DNA of 64,000 nt, from the NCBI RefSeq assembly GCF_002153375.1, contig NZ_MTBQ01000005.1:124001-188000 (forward strand). The letters run 5' to 3'. Made by a program: the position numbers and the translations under genes. The DNA is from Oceanobacillus rekensis. GTDB taxonomy: Bacteria; Bacillota; Bacilli; Bacillales; Amphibacillaceae. The notes under the pieces are model-generated. The model worked only from the letters and a program-made list of their open reading frames with translations. It made no database searches and was not told the DNA's origin. This document shows positions 18,105 through 26,292 of this stretch, piece by piece; positions within the stretch are counted from its first letter, which is position 1, and the number at the start of each line of letters is the position of its first letter.

Positions 18105-18571
18105 TATCCTCCATTATAGTCCCATAGGATTTTCCAAGAATCTTTTGTGTTTACAACATACACCGCCTGTGAAAAATGGAAATTCCCATATTTCCCTTGA
18201 TACGATTGGATCACATTGAATATATAAACTTCCTTTAAGGATGGTGAATCCTCCGTCATTTTCCAAATGTCTGCCTTTCCAACATCCTCAATTGCAAATT
18301 CAAAGGTTTCCACGCCAAAGTGTCCCATAAAAACATGTGCTCGATCTGTTAAGTAAGCTGTTTTACTCCATCTCTCTTTCATGTAGGGATGGAGTAACCC
18401 CCAGGATTCATTAAAAGCAGCCTTCTGTTCATAGCTATAAAACTCATTAACTATATTTTTTGCTTGCTGGCTTGGAGAAAACAATGTCAATTGAAAAACG
18501 AAGATTACAAGACACACAACGATGGCAAAAGCAGCGATAAAAAAATATTTTAATTTAGACCGCTTCCTCAT
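18104..18571 (-). CDS. Membrane-anchored hypothetical protein
   Basis: A 155-residue protein with one N-terminal membrane helix (about 9-31) preceded by KRSKLK, so the rest probably lies outside the cytoplasm. The soluble part has NTF2-like character (NIVNEFYSYEQ..., VYVVNTKDSWKILWDYNGG) but I cannot assign a family. The end coincides with a REP-derived TAG. No operon partner is visible. Confidence 0.6.
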   Translation of the reverse strand: MRKRSKLKYFFIAAFAIVVCLVIFVFQLTLFSPSQQAKNIVNEFYSYEQKAAFNESWGLLHPYMKERWSKTAYLTDRAHVFMGHFGVETFEFAIEDVGKADIWKMTEDSPSLKEVYIFNVIQSYQGKYGNFHFSQAVYVVNTKDSWKILWDYNGG

Positions 18572-18649
18572 GTTTAACTTCCCCTTCGATAAATCGCATA
18601 TTAAAGAATATGGTAAACCAAGCGACTTTATTAACGTTTCCGCTCTCCG

Positions 18650-18865
18650 TTATTTAGGGTTAAAAGTGTTATTCAGCGGGAAGGCACGCCAAGCCAATTT
18701 TCTTACAAAATCGAAAACAGTGGAAACTGCAATACCTATCTCATCAGCAACCTCATTAATAGTACAATTCACTATCCGCTGTGGCTGGTTTAGAATATAA
18801 TTTGCAATTTTCTGCTCGGTCTCATTAAACGAATTATAGTTGGAACGAATTTGTATGAGACAATG
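18650..18865 (-). pseudogene. Relic of an RpiR-family regulator (HTH part)
   Basis: On the minus strand a 72-codon open stretch reads FNETEQKIANYILNQPQRIV, then ...NEVADEIGIAVSTVFDFVRK, which matches the N-terminal HTH of RpiR regulators. It ends at a stop after about 71 residues without the SIS sugar-binding domain and lacks a clear start. RpiR proteins regulate gluconate genes in many Bacillales, and gnd and gntP sequences follow here, so this is probably the former gluconate repressor. Confidence 0.6.
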
Positions 18866-19079
18866 TTACATCTCTCCTACATCCATATCGACCACCCCTA
18901 TTTCAAATGGCTATACCTATCATAATATGAAACAGACTAAAGAGAAAAGAGATTTTTAATGCAGATACAAATAAAAAAAGATCCGCGGAAACGGTTGCAT
19001 AGGAAACAATTTTCAAGTATGATAGTTTTGCAATACAACTTGTATATACTAGTTCTCAATGAATCAGGGGGATATGCCT

Positions 19080-19975
19080 ATGAAACTAGCAATGATAGGG
19101 TTAGGTAAAATGGAATTATACTTAACCTATAATTTAATTGATCATGGCCATGGAAGGGTTGGATTTGATTTGTCGGAAACATCGATGTAAATAGCAAAGG
19201 AATACGGTGCTTCCACTGTGGATTCTCTTCCAGATGTAATCTATCATCTGGAATCACCAAGAAATCTTTGGATGATGGTTCCTGCCGGAGAGGAAACAGA
19301 AAAAGTTATAACTAAATTGATTAGATAGATGCAAGCCGGTGTTATTCTAATCGATGGAGGAAATTCCGACTACATAGGTGTGATTAAACGTGCGCAACAG
19401 CCTTAAGAAAAAGGTATCCATTACTTAGGTGTAGATACAAGCGGTGGTATGGAAGGTGCAAGAAATGGAGCATGTAAGATGATAGGTGGAAAAGAGAATG
19501 TATTCAAACATGTGGAAAAACTTTTTTCTGACACACGTACTGAAAGCGGTTACCTATAAGCAGGAAATCAGGAAGCGGTCAATTTTTAAAAATGGTTCTC
19601 AATGGCATTGAACATGGTATGGTGCAAGCCATTGCGGAAGGGTTCGAAATTCTCGAAAAAAGTGAGTTGGATTATGACTATGAACAGGTGGCAAAGATTT
19701 GGAATAATGGTCCGGTTATCCGTCTATGGTTAATGGAATTAATGGAGAGTGTATTTTCAAAGGATGCTCGTCTAGATGAAATAAAAGGTGTCATGCATGC
19801 TTCTAGTTAAGGGAATTGGACCGTTGAAACGGCATTGGATTTGCAAGTGGCAGCACCAATCATTGCCTTACCATTAATTATGCGAAATCGTTCTTAGGAG
19901 ACAGATACATTTAGCAGGAAAGTAGTAGCTGCATTACGCAATCAATTTGGCGGACATGCTGTAGAAAAACAAGAC
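19080..19975 (+). pseudogene. 6-phosphogluconate dehydrogenase pseudogene (gnd/YqeC type)
   Basis: The start is well preserved: GGGGG ribosome site and ATG 19080 giving MKLAMIGLGKMELYL. Homology to short NAD-type 6-phosphogluconate dehydrogenases runs over about 295 codons (DGGNSDYIGVIKRA, GVDTSGGMEGARNG, GIEHGMVQAIAEGFEIL, ALRNQFGGHAVEK), but it is interrupted by at least six in-frame stops and a frameshift near 19570. Most stops are single-base changes such as CAA to TAA. It once shared an operon with gntP, whose start is about 20 bp downstream. Confidence 0.88.
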
Positions 19976-19994
19976 AATCTAGGGGGAAAACATA

Positions 19995-21338
19995 ATGTCA
20001 TCAACCATGTTGATTTTAATAGCAGTAGCAGGTATTTTTGGTCTATTATATTTAGTCATTCGAACAAAGCTGCATGCATTTGTATCTTTAATGCTAGTCA
20101 GTTTACTCGTCGGTATTGCAGCAGGCATGCCGCTTGATGAAGTAATTACATCGGTAGAAAGCGGCATGGGTGGCACATTAGGTTTTGTTGCTATCGTCGT
20201 TGGTTTAGGTGCGATGTTTGGGAAAATGCTTGAAGTTTCAGGTGGTGTCGAACGATTAGCACAAACTTTGCTTCAAAAATTTGGAGAAGAGCGCTCCCAG
20301 TGGGCTCTAGGGATAGCCGGATTCTTAGTCGCGATACCAGTTTTCTTTGATGTTGGTTTTATTATTTTAGTTCCTATTGTATATGGTTTAGCGAAAAAGA
20401 CTGGAAAATCTTTATTGTACTATGGTGTTCCATTGTTGGCTGGTTTAGCAGTTACACACAGTTACATTCCGCCAACCCCTGGACCTATTGCCGTAGCTGA
20501 TCTTATTGGTGCAGAGCTAGGATGGGTTATTCTATTCGGTATTCTTGCCGGTATTCCATCCATGATCATTGCTGGTCCGCTTTTTGGAAAGTATATTGCT
20601 AACAAAATACATATAACCGTACCAGATTATATGAATTTTGAAGAAAAAGAATACGACAAAGATTTGCCAGGCTTTAAAATGATTGCAGGAATTATTTTAG
20701 TTCCATTAGTACTTATTTTAATCAATACGTTATCTACTGTGATATTTGCAGAAGGCCATATCGTAAGGGAAATCACAACATTTATTGGTAATCCAATTGT
20801 GGCGTTGATTATTGCTACATTATTAACGTTTAAGCTATTAGGAACAAGAAGAGGCTATACTAAACAAGAAGTTCAAGATATAGCAACGAAGGCATTGGAA
20901 CCAGCTGGTATCATTATTTTAGTTACTGGTGCTGGTGGTGTGTTCAAACAGGTATTAATTGATTCTGGTGTTGGGGAGGTTCTTGGTCAAATGATGGCAG
21001 GTTCCTCACTACCACCAATCTTACTCGCCTTCCTTATCGCAGCTGTTGTTCGGGTTGCACAAGGATCGGCAACAGTATCCATGGTAACAGCGGCGGGGTT
21101 AATCTCACCAGTTATCGACATTTTAGGAATGGAAGGTCCAGTTTTAGGTCTAATCGTTATCGCAATTGCCGCTGGTGCAACCGTTCTATCCCATGTCAAC
21201 GATTCTGGATTCTGGTTAGTAAACCGATACTTTGGTCTGGATGTAAAAGATACACTAAAAACATGGACAGTTATGGAAACACTTATCGGTCTTGTCGGAT
21301 TGGGTGTTGCTCTTGGACTTGGATTGTTTATTTCATAG
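19995..21338 (+). CDS. gntP: Gluconate:H+ symporter, GntP family
   Basis: A 447-residue membrane protein with 12-14 helices and GntP-family blocks (PPTPGPIAVADLIGAELGW, RVAQGSATVSMVTAAG, LSHVNDSGFW). It imports gluconate or a related aldonate. The start follows TAGGGGGAAAA. It is intact although the adjoining dehydrogenase and regulator genes are dead, so it must depend on a residual promoter or a different metabolic route. A REP hairpin with terminator follows two bases after the stop. Confidence 0.92.
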   Translation: MSSTMLILIAVAGIFGLLYLVIRTKLHAFVSLMLVSLLVGIAAGMPLDEVITSVESGMGGTLGFVAIVVGLGAMFGKMLEVSGGVERLAQTLLQKFGEERSQWALGIAGFLVAIPVFFDVGFIILVPIVYGLAKKTGKSLLYYGVPLLAGLAVTHSYIPPTPGPIAVADLIGAELGWVILFGILAGIPSMIIAGPLFGKYIANKIHITVPDYMNFEEKEYDKDLPGFKMIAGIILVPLVLILINTLSTVIFAEGHIVREITTFIGNPIVALIIATLLTFKLLGTRRGYTKQEVQDIATKALEPAGIIILVTGAGGVFKQVLIDSGVGEVLGQMMAGSSLPPILLAFLIAAVVRVAQGSATVSMVTAAGLISPVIDILGMEGPVLGLIVIAIAAGATVLSHVNDSGFWLVNRYFGLDVKDTLKTWTVMETLIGLVGLGVALGLGLFIS

Positions 21339-21339
21339 T

Positions 21340-21412
21340 GAGACAAGGGGACAGACACCTTGTCCCGAAATTTCTATTTGATTGGACCAAGTGTTAGAGA
21401 CACTTGGTCTTT
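21340..21412 (+). repeat. REP left half with terminator after gntP
   Basis: GAGACAAGG-GGACAGACA-CCTTGTCCC (21340-21366), then the perfect terminator stem GACCAAGTGT / ACACTTGGTC and T-rich tail (21385-21412). Confidence 0.75.
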
Positions 21413-21429
21413 ATTAAAACTAAAAATAA

Positions 21430-21690
21430 TAGGGGAAAAATATCAACAAGCCACAAAAGAAGTAGTAAGCTTATATTTTTTGAAAAATAATATGAGAAAA
21501 GTGGGAACAGGGTCTATATAAGACCACGTTCCCACTTTTAAATTTCAATACTAAAACTGATTGTTAACATATTTTTGGACTTTGGATCCATTGATGCAAG
21601 GCAATGGGGGAGACCTCCATCTTATGCATGATAAGTTTCCACTCATACACTACCAACAGCTATAGAAAATAGAGTAGATTTAACCATCCA
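21430..21690. mobile_element. Relic module, copy C (right part only)
   Basis: It shares ATCAACAAGCCACAAAAGAAG, the hairpin GTGGGAAC...GTTCCCAC (21499-21537) and the tail ending AGACCTCCATC with copy B. Even the next 60 bp before the following gene (ACACTACCAACAGCTATAG) match the region before 18104, so a whole intergenic block was duplicated. Confidence 0.5.
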
Positions 21691-21691
21691 G

Positions 21692-22297
21692 TTACTCGAC
21701 CAAAGTAGCCTGTACAATATAACGATCAGGTGCATACCCGATAAAGTCAAATGGATAACACGTCGTCAGTGTCAATGTTGGCTCCTCTTTTTCGACAATA
21801 ACCGTCCGATCATCTGCATCGGTAATCCAAGTCTCATTGATTTCATATTTAAAGGTTTCACCGTTATAATGCAATTCTAGTGTATCACCTTGACCTAGCT
21901 CATCTAGACCGGTAAAGACGGTATCCCGATGACCGGAGAGTACTGTATGACCACCTTCGCGATTTGGAACCGTTGTCCACTCACTCACATACATCCCAAT
22001 GCCTTGATCGAGGGTACGCTCATCCGCTCCCCAATACGTTGTGAAACGCTTGTCCATAGCCGGAATATCCAGGGCCGCTACCTCTGAGCCTGTTTCTATA
22101 TCAAAATTGTGTGTTAGTGGATCGACTGTCACTTCACTTACTTCTGGTATATTCTTTTCTGTTACATCAACGGCTGCAGCTTCAACCTTATCCGGTATTT
22201 TCTGAACCGACTGTGTCGCCTGAAAATAATTCCAACCGTTATAAGTAACAACAATGAATCCAATTACAAACAAGAGTAGCGATAATTTACGGATCAT
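21692..22297 (-). CDS. Class D sortase
   Basis: A 201-residue membrane-anchored transpeptidase: N-terminal helix (about 5-20), then the sortase barrel with catalytic His123 (LSGHRDTVF), Cys180 (TLTTC) and Arg192 (APDRY). It cleaves a C-terminal sorting signal and joins the protein to the cell wall. The only candidate substrate in the window is the adjacent protein at 22354 with LPDTA, a motif accepted by class D enzymes. The 56-bp gap and shared direction indicate a substrate-sortase operon. Confidence 0.92.
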   Translation of the reverse strand: MIRKLSLLLFVIGFIVVTYNGWNYFQATQSVQKIPDKVEAAAVDVTEKNIPEVSEVTVDPLTHNFDIETGSEVAALDIPAMDKRFTTYWGADERTLDQGIGMYVSEWTTVPNREGGHTVLSGHRDTVFTGLDELGQGDTLELHYNGETFKYEINETWITDADDRTVIVEKEEPTLTLTTCYPFDFIGYAPDRYIVQATLVE

Positions 22298-22353
22298 TGG
22301 TCTTTCCTCCTTACATGAGACAAAGGCAGACGATTAGATCGCCTGCCTAAGTT

Positions 22354-22827
22354 TTACTGACGCTTGCGCAAACCAAGTGCACCAAGTGCCATAGTGCCTA
22401 AACCGCCCAGAATACCAAGCGGTAACGCTGTTGCAGTATCTGGCAGCTCGCCGCCCTGTTCCTCAGACGATGTTGATTCATCTGACGTTGCAGCATCATC
22501 GGATGATGTAACTTCTTCGGAGGAAGCAGATTCATCGGTTGATGCGTCCTCTGATGCTTCAGCCGATTCATCCGTATTTTCTTCGGATGCATCGTCATTG
22601 CTTGAAGCGGTAGAATCTCCATCCGGAAGATTCTCACAAGCAATTCCATCTTTATCTCTATCCAAACCATCCGGATCATTTGTATCCGCATCGAAATGTG
22701 CCTGTGCTTCTGGTTGCGTGTCAAAATCGTCGCAGTTCAGATTGTCATTGGCAAAGACCGATGGAGCTGTACCGAACATAAAAAGAACGGAAAGCAAAAC
22801 TGCTAAAGTTAAACGTGTCCCTTTCAT
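22354..22827 (-). CDS. Cell-wall-anchored Excalibur-domain protein (LPDTA sorting signal)
   Basis: A 157-residue exported protein: signal peptide (1-26), Excalibur calcium-binding motif with DRDKDGIACE (about 47-62), a low-complexity Ser/Asp/Glu stalk (about 70-124) and a C-terminal sorting signal: LPDTA near residue 128, hydrophobic segment and RKRQ tail. It should be calcium-bound, stalk-presented and linked to peptidoglycan by the sortase encoded next to it. The stalk is encoded by near-repeats of TCATCGGATGATG-like codons. Confidence 0.9.
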   Translation of the reverse strand: MKGTRLTLAVLLSVLFMFGTAPSVFANDNLNCDDFDTQPEAQAHFDADTNDPDGLDRDKDGIACENLPDGDSTASSNDDASEENTDESAEASEDASTDESASSEEVTSSDDAATSDESTSSEEQGGELPDTATALPLGILGGLGTMALGALGLRKRQ

Positions 22828-23023
22828 TTTGTTAATCCCTCCTAGTATGTGTTTTAAAAAACAGTAGTTACAAGATGATTCTATTATTTACAAAATCTAC
22901 CATCTATGTAACTACAATTATTGTAACATACTGAATATTATTATACAAAATTATCTGACAAATGAAGTAAGAAAATGCTTTATTAGCTCATAAATGAACT
23001 CTATTTCTCCCAATTTGTCGGAA

Positions 23024-23125
23024 GGACACGGGGAGAGACACAGGGACAGGCACCGTGTCCCAGAATATTTCCATGGGTGAGGCGGCGAGTGTTAGAGATA
23101 CTCGGTATTTTTTACCTAAAAAATG
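23024..23125 (+). repeat. Degenerate REP left half with weakened terminator
   Basis: Two overlapping hairpin starts (GGACACGGGG and GGGACAGGCACCGTGTCCC, ending 23061), then a mutated terminator stem GCGAGTGT / ATACTCGG. The right half is absent. Confidence 0.6.
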
Positions 23126-23292
23126 AATTATAGCGTAAGTGGCTGGCTCTAAAATACAATTTCCAATTATATAAAATTGAAAATTGCTGACCTAATTCAA
23201 TTCTATTTTGAGATTTTGGCATTTTGACAAAGGCATTAGGTTTCGATTAACTTATAGCTGTTTTAAGGTAAAAGAAATGATAGGGGAGGACA

Positions 23293-23433
23293 ATGGTGAC
23301 GACTGTATCTAGTATTGGGTTAAACGGAATAGAGAGATACCCGAGTACATGAGGAGGTGCAATTACTACCGGTGTGGAGGGGTAAGTATTGTTGGGCTTC
23401 CGGATGCTGGCAGGTCAATCCCCAATACTTTAA
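23293..23433 (+). pseudogene. Second relic resembling the YifB/ComM N-terminus
   Basis: After AGGGGAGGA, ATG 23293 opens MVTTVSSIGLNGIERYP, which closely matches the start of YifB/ComM Mg-chelatase-like proteins. A stop follows, and the downstream IVGLPDAGRS block survives in another frame. About 47 codons remain. The upstream sequence resembles that of the relic at 8985, so both came from one duplicated segment. Confidence 0.5.
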
Positions 23434-23504
23434 TATGCTAAAGCCCACAATTTTGAAGAGTAGAAGGTTCATTAGTTAGTGGTCTATCTTTATTCATAGA
23501 TGTT

Positions 23505-23575
23505 GTTTAAGAATATTGCTATTATTATAATCGTAGTTACTCATGTATTGCAGTGGGCGGTTGACCAACCAACGG
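23505..23575 (+). other. Relic of a holin-like toxin promoter region
   Basis: TTTAAGAATATTGCTATTATTATAATCG... GGGCGGTTG parallels the leader before the toxin pseudogene at 10420-10480, but no toxin frame follows. The rest of the region to 23615 holds no gene. Confidence 0.4.
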
Positions 23576-23620
23576 AAACAAAAAAGGGAACCATTTCACT
23601 TAAACAAACTAAAACTAAAA

Positions 23621-23649
23621 AAGCTCTTCTCATAAGAGAAGAGCTTTCA
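23621..23649 (-). terminator. Intrinsic terminator of csp copy 2
   Basis: Same AAAGCTCTTCTC / GAGAAGAGCTTT stem as after copy 1. Confidence 0.85.
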
Positions 23650-23659
23650 TAATGTTTAC

Positions 23660-23860
23660 TTACGCTTTTTCAACGTTTGTTGCTTGTGGTCCGCGGTTAC
23701 CTTCTTCAATTTCAAAAGAAACTGCTTGGCCTTCATCTAATGATTTGAAACCGTCGCCTTGAATTGCTGAGAAATGTACGAATACGTCATCTCCACCTTC
23801 AACCTCGATAAAACCGAAACCTTTGTCTGCGTTAAACCATTTTACTGTACCGTTACTCAT
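23660..23860 (-). CDS. Cold-shock protein CspA family, copy 2
   Basis: The 66-residue product is identical to copy 1, including RNP motifs KGFGFIEV and VFVHFSAI. The coding DNA, terminator and about 130-nt leader are also the same apart from a few leader bases, so copies 1 and 2, 12 kb apart, are recent duplicates or are kept alike by gene conversion. Role as in copy 1. Confidence 0.95.
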   Translation of the reverse strand: MSNGTVKWFNADKGFGFIEVEGGDDVFVHFSAIQGDGFKSLDEGQAVSFEIEEGNRGPQATNVEKA

Positions 23861-23999
23861 TAAAAAACTCCTCTGTGCTTTATAGCACGTTTATTACTTT
23901 TTGGTTCAAGATAATAATTCAAGACGATGATAATCACTAGTAAGTTTTACAAATATCTTGTTTTGCTAAACCGAACATCAATAAGTTAATCTTATTATA
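23861..23999 (-). promoter_or_regulatory. Promoter and long leader of csp copy 2
   Basis: TATAAT on the minus strand (complement of 23994-23999) and a leader matching those of copies 1 and 3. Confidence 0.6.
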
Positions 24000-24063
24000 A
24001 CACATAACAACAAAAAAGATACCACTTTTTTAAAAGTATTTATAAAGAGGGATATGATGGGGT

Positions 24064-24091
24064 GAGACAAAGGGACAGGCACCGTGTCCTG
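24064..24091 (+). repeat. Solitary degenerate REP hairpin
   Basis: GAGACAAAGGGACAGGCACC and GTGTCC; a one-base shorter stem, no partner. Confidence 0.55.
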
Positions 24092-24225
24092 CAGATGCCT
24101 GATTCCACCGCTTTATGAAAAACGTTAAAGAATAGAAGTTGAAAATTGATGTTTCAGCTAGCTTTTCAATAACGATCATATAAATCACTTAAATTCTCAA
24201 CTTTACAAATAAAAAAATGACCAAC

Positions 24226-24414
24226 CTATTTAGGCGAGTCAAGTTCCCGATATGCTTCCTGGTATTTCCCACCTGAAGCAACCTCAGCATGGTACAAGGC
24301 CTTAAGCGCATAGCTTTTCTCAAGATCATGTTCTTTCATTATTTTCTTTAACTCTTTTTGTAAATCTTCGTTGGCCATAACTAGTTTTTTCATGTTAGAT
24401 GTATAATATTTCAT
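24226..24414 (-). CDS. Small hypothetical protein
   Basis: A 62-residue, charged, probably helical protein (NEDLQKELKKIMKEHDLEK, then a KYQEAYREL tail) with no signal or membrane segment. GGAG lies about 12 nt before ATG 24414; internal Met codons at residues 8 and 13 are alternative starts. I do not recognise a family. The 300 bp upstream (24415-24717) carry a decayed REP-interior piece near 24480-24520 and no other gene. Confidence 0.5.
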   Translation of the reverse strand: MKYYTSNMKKLVMANEDLQKELKKIMKEHDLEKSYALKALYHAEVASGGKYQEAYRELDSPK

Positions 24415-24678
24415 CTGCTACGTTAACTCCTTTTTTCGTATCCGATTTTTCAGTAAGTATAGCATTCATACTGTGTACTTGCATTATTTCCTTATAATTG
24501 CTTTCACAACCTCTGTGCAATGACTTCATGAGTAAATAATCCTGATAATCTTTTTTAGTGACAGCACCGTTGCATTATTTTTTGTCGCTGTTATTATTTA
24601 AATCCATTATTATACAGGGGAAATTCCGTATTAACGGAAACGAAAGGGTATCTTTTCACCTAAACAAATTTAAATAAA

Positions 24679-24707
24679 AAAGCTCTTCTCATAGGAGAAG
24701 AGCTTTT
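24679..24707 (-). terminator. Intrinsic terminator of csp copy 3
   Basis: AAAGCTCTTCTC / GAGAAGAGCTTT with loop ATAG instead of ATAA. Confidence 0.85.
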
Positions 24708-24716
24708 TATGTTTAC

Positions 24717-24917
24717 TTACGCTTTTTCAACGTTAGCTGCTTGTGGTCCGCGGTTACCTTCTTCAATATCAAAAGAAACTGCTTGGCCTTCGTCTAATGA
24801 TTTGAAACCGTCGCCTTGAATTGCTGAGAAATGTACGAATACGTCTTCTCCACCTTCAACCTCGATAAAACCGAAACCTTTGTCTGCGTTAAACCATTTT
24901 ACTGTACCGTTACTCAT
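24717..24917 (-). CDS. Cold-shock protein CspA family, copy 3
   Basis: A 66-residue cold-shock domain differing from copies 1 and 2 at only a few residues (E for D before VFVHF, D for E in the FDIEEGN segment, A for T near the end). Terminator and leader are conserved. It lies only 860 bp from copy 2, suggesting local duplication. Confidence 0.95.
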   Translation of the reverse strand: MSNGTVKWFNADKGFGFIEVEGGEDVFVHFSAIQGDGFKSLDEGQAVSFDIEEGNRGPQAANVEKA

Positions 24918-25057
24918 TAAAAAAACTCCTTTGTGCTATATAGCACGTTTATTACTTTTTGGTTCAAGATCATAGTTCAAGATGATGATAATCACTAGTA
25001 AGTTTTACAAATATCTTGTTTTGCTAAACCGAACATCAATAAGTTAATCTTATTATA
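24918..25057 (-). promoter_or_regulatory. Promoter and long leader of csp copy 3
   Basis: TATAAT (complement of 25052-25057) and a conserved leader with the GTGCTATATAGCAC hairpin. Compared with copies 1 and 2, one base in the hairpin loop differs while the stem stays intact. Confidence 0.6.
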
Positions 25058-25378
25058 ACACATAACAACAAAAAAGATACCACTTTTTAAAAACATTTAT
25101 AAAGTTAATATGCTACTTTGATTAAAGCCAATGAAATGTAAAACCTCTAATATAATTTTTACCAGAAAATGACGGAATGTTTCCTACTTCATACTTTCTG
25201 AATGATCAAAGATAAAATCATATTTTCAGGAATTAACAATGGTATACTTGCCTGGGCAAATTTGAATGGTTTCAATCAAGATAAGTATTTCGCATACAGA
25301 CCATATCCTTGAATGATAAACTGTGTAAATAAAACGTAGTGGGAAAAAATATCTTTAGGATTAAAGGGAGGAAGAATC

Positions 25379-25978
25379 ATGTCCAATAACGTAAGGCCAA
25401 GAAGCGTCATTTTAGATTTAGCAGTTACTTTAGATGGTTTTATTGAAGGGAAAAACGGTGAGGTTGATTGGTGCATCATGGACGCTGAGATGGGTTTTAC
25501 TAATTTCTTAAATCAAATCGATACTATCTTATATGGAAGAAAGAGCTATGATTTATGGGGACAATTTACTCCGGAAATGGAAGATAATGATACTGAAAAA
25601 GTAATGTGGGATTTAGTTCATAGCAAAGAAAAGTATGTGTTTTCCAGAACGCAAAAAGGGACGGACAATAATGCGATATTCATAAATGATAATATTCTTG
25701 AAAAGGTAAATGAACTAAAGAATAAGCCCGGTAAAGACATCTGGCTTTATGGTGGATCAAGCCTAATTACAGCTTTCATCCATTTAGGGCTTGTTGATGA
25801 ATTTAGATTATCTGTTCACCCTGTTATTTTGGGAGAAGGGAAACCGTTGTTTATTGATATAAAAGAGAGGTTGAATTTAAAAATGGTTGATACAAGAACG
25901 TTCTCTTCTGGCGTTGTGCAAATGATTTATCATTTGCACAGGGATCAGCCCGCTTCCCAAAATATCTCCTTTGATTAG
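25379..25978 (+). CDS. Dihydrofolate reductase/RibD C-terminal-family protein with REP-derived tail
   Basis: A 199-residue cytoplasmic reductase-like protein (YyaP/YwjB type): LDLAVTLDGFIEG at the N-terminus, GRKSYDLWG, WLYGGSSLITAFI and HPVILGEGKPLF blocks mark the NADPH-binding RibD_C fold. Substrate unknown. The start follows AAAGGGAGGAAG. The last twelve residues (RDQPASQNISFD) and the stop codon are translated REP sequence; nearly the same tail (TASQNISFD) ends the regulator at 33374. The original C-terminus was therefore replaced. Confidence 0.85.
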   Translation: MSNNVRPRSVILDLAVTLDGFIEGKNGEVDWCIMDAEMGFTNFLNQIDTILYGRKSYDLWGQFTPEMEDNDTEKVMWDLVHSKEKYVFSRTQKGTDNNAIFINDNILEKVNELKNKPGKDIWLYGGSSLITAFIHLGLVDEFRLSVHPVILGEGKPLFIDIKERLNLKMVDTRTFSSGVVQMIYHLHRDQPASQNISFD

Positions 25979-26274
25979 ACTGAGTGTTAGAGACACTCGG
26001 TCTTTTTTTGACTTAAAAAGTAACTAAAATGAGTTTAGTGTAATTCGTGGTTGAAAAAATACGATTTTCATTGATGGATGATGTGCTATTGGAGTCAATA
26101 AATGACATCATTGATACAGAGCTATCAAGAATAACAGGAATATCTAAGAGTGTTATTCAATGGGCAATCGACGGAAGGGGGGATTTCTCTTTCTACCTGA
26201 GAGGATGCAGAGGGAAGACCTACCAAACCTATTGTTGAAGGTGATTTGGGACAAGGTGCCTGTCCCCCTGTCCC
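25941..26274. repeat. Complete REPIN-like element (334 bp)
   Basis: Degenerate left end GGGATCAGCCCGCTTCCC (25941-25957), terminator stem GACTGAGTGT / ACACTCGGTC with T7 (25978-26010), an interior in which an open frame reads SRITGISKSVIQWA (like the tail of Y1/REP transposases), and an intact right hairpin GGGACAAGG...CCTGTCCC (26248-26274). The short open frame inside is a relic, not a gene. Confidence 0.75.
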
Positions 26275-26292
26275 ATTCAATCACAATAGGGA

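Noticed and set aside
22364-22867. Plus-strand Ser-rich protein opposite the Excalibur gene
   Set aside because: It is the antisense shadow of the Ser/Asp/Glu stalk codons; the minus-strand gene has signal peptide and sorting signal.
26047-26238. 63-residue protein inside the REPIN-like element
   Set aside because: Other copies of the same DNA are broken by stops and shifts; no ribosome site; best explained as a transposase-tail relic.
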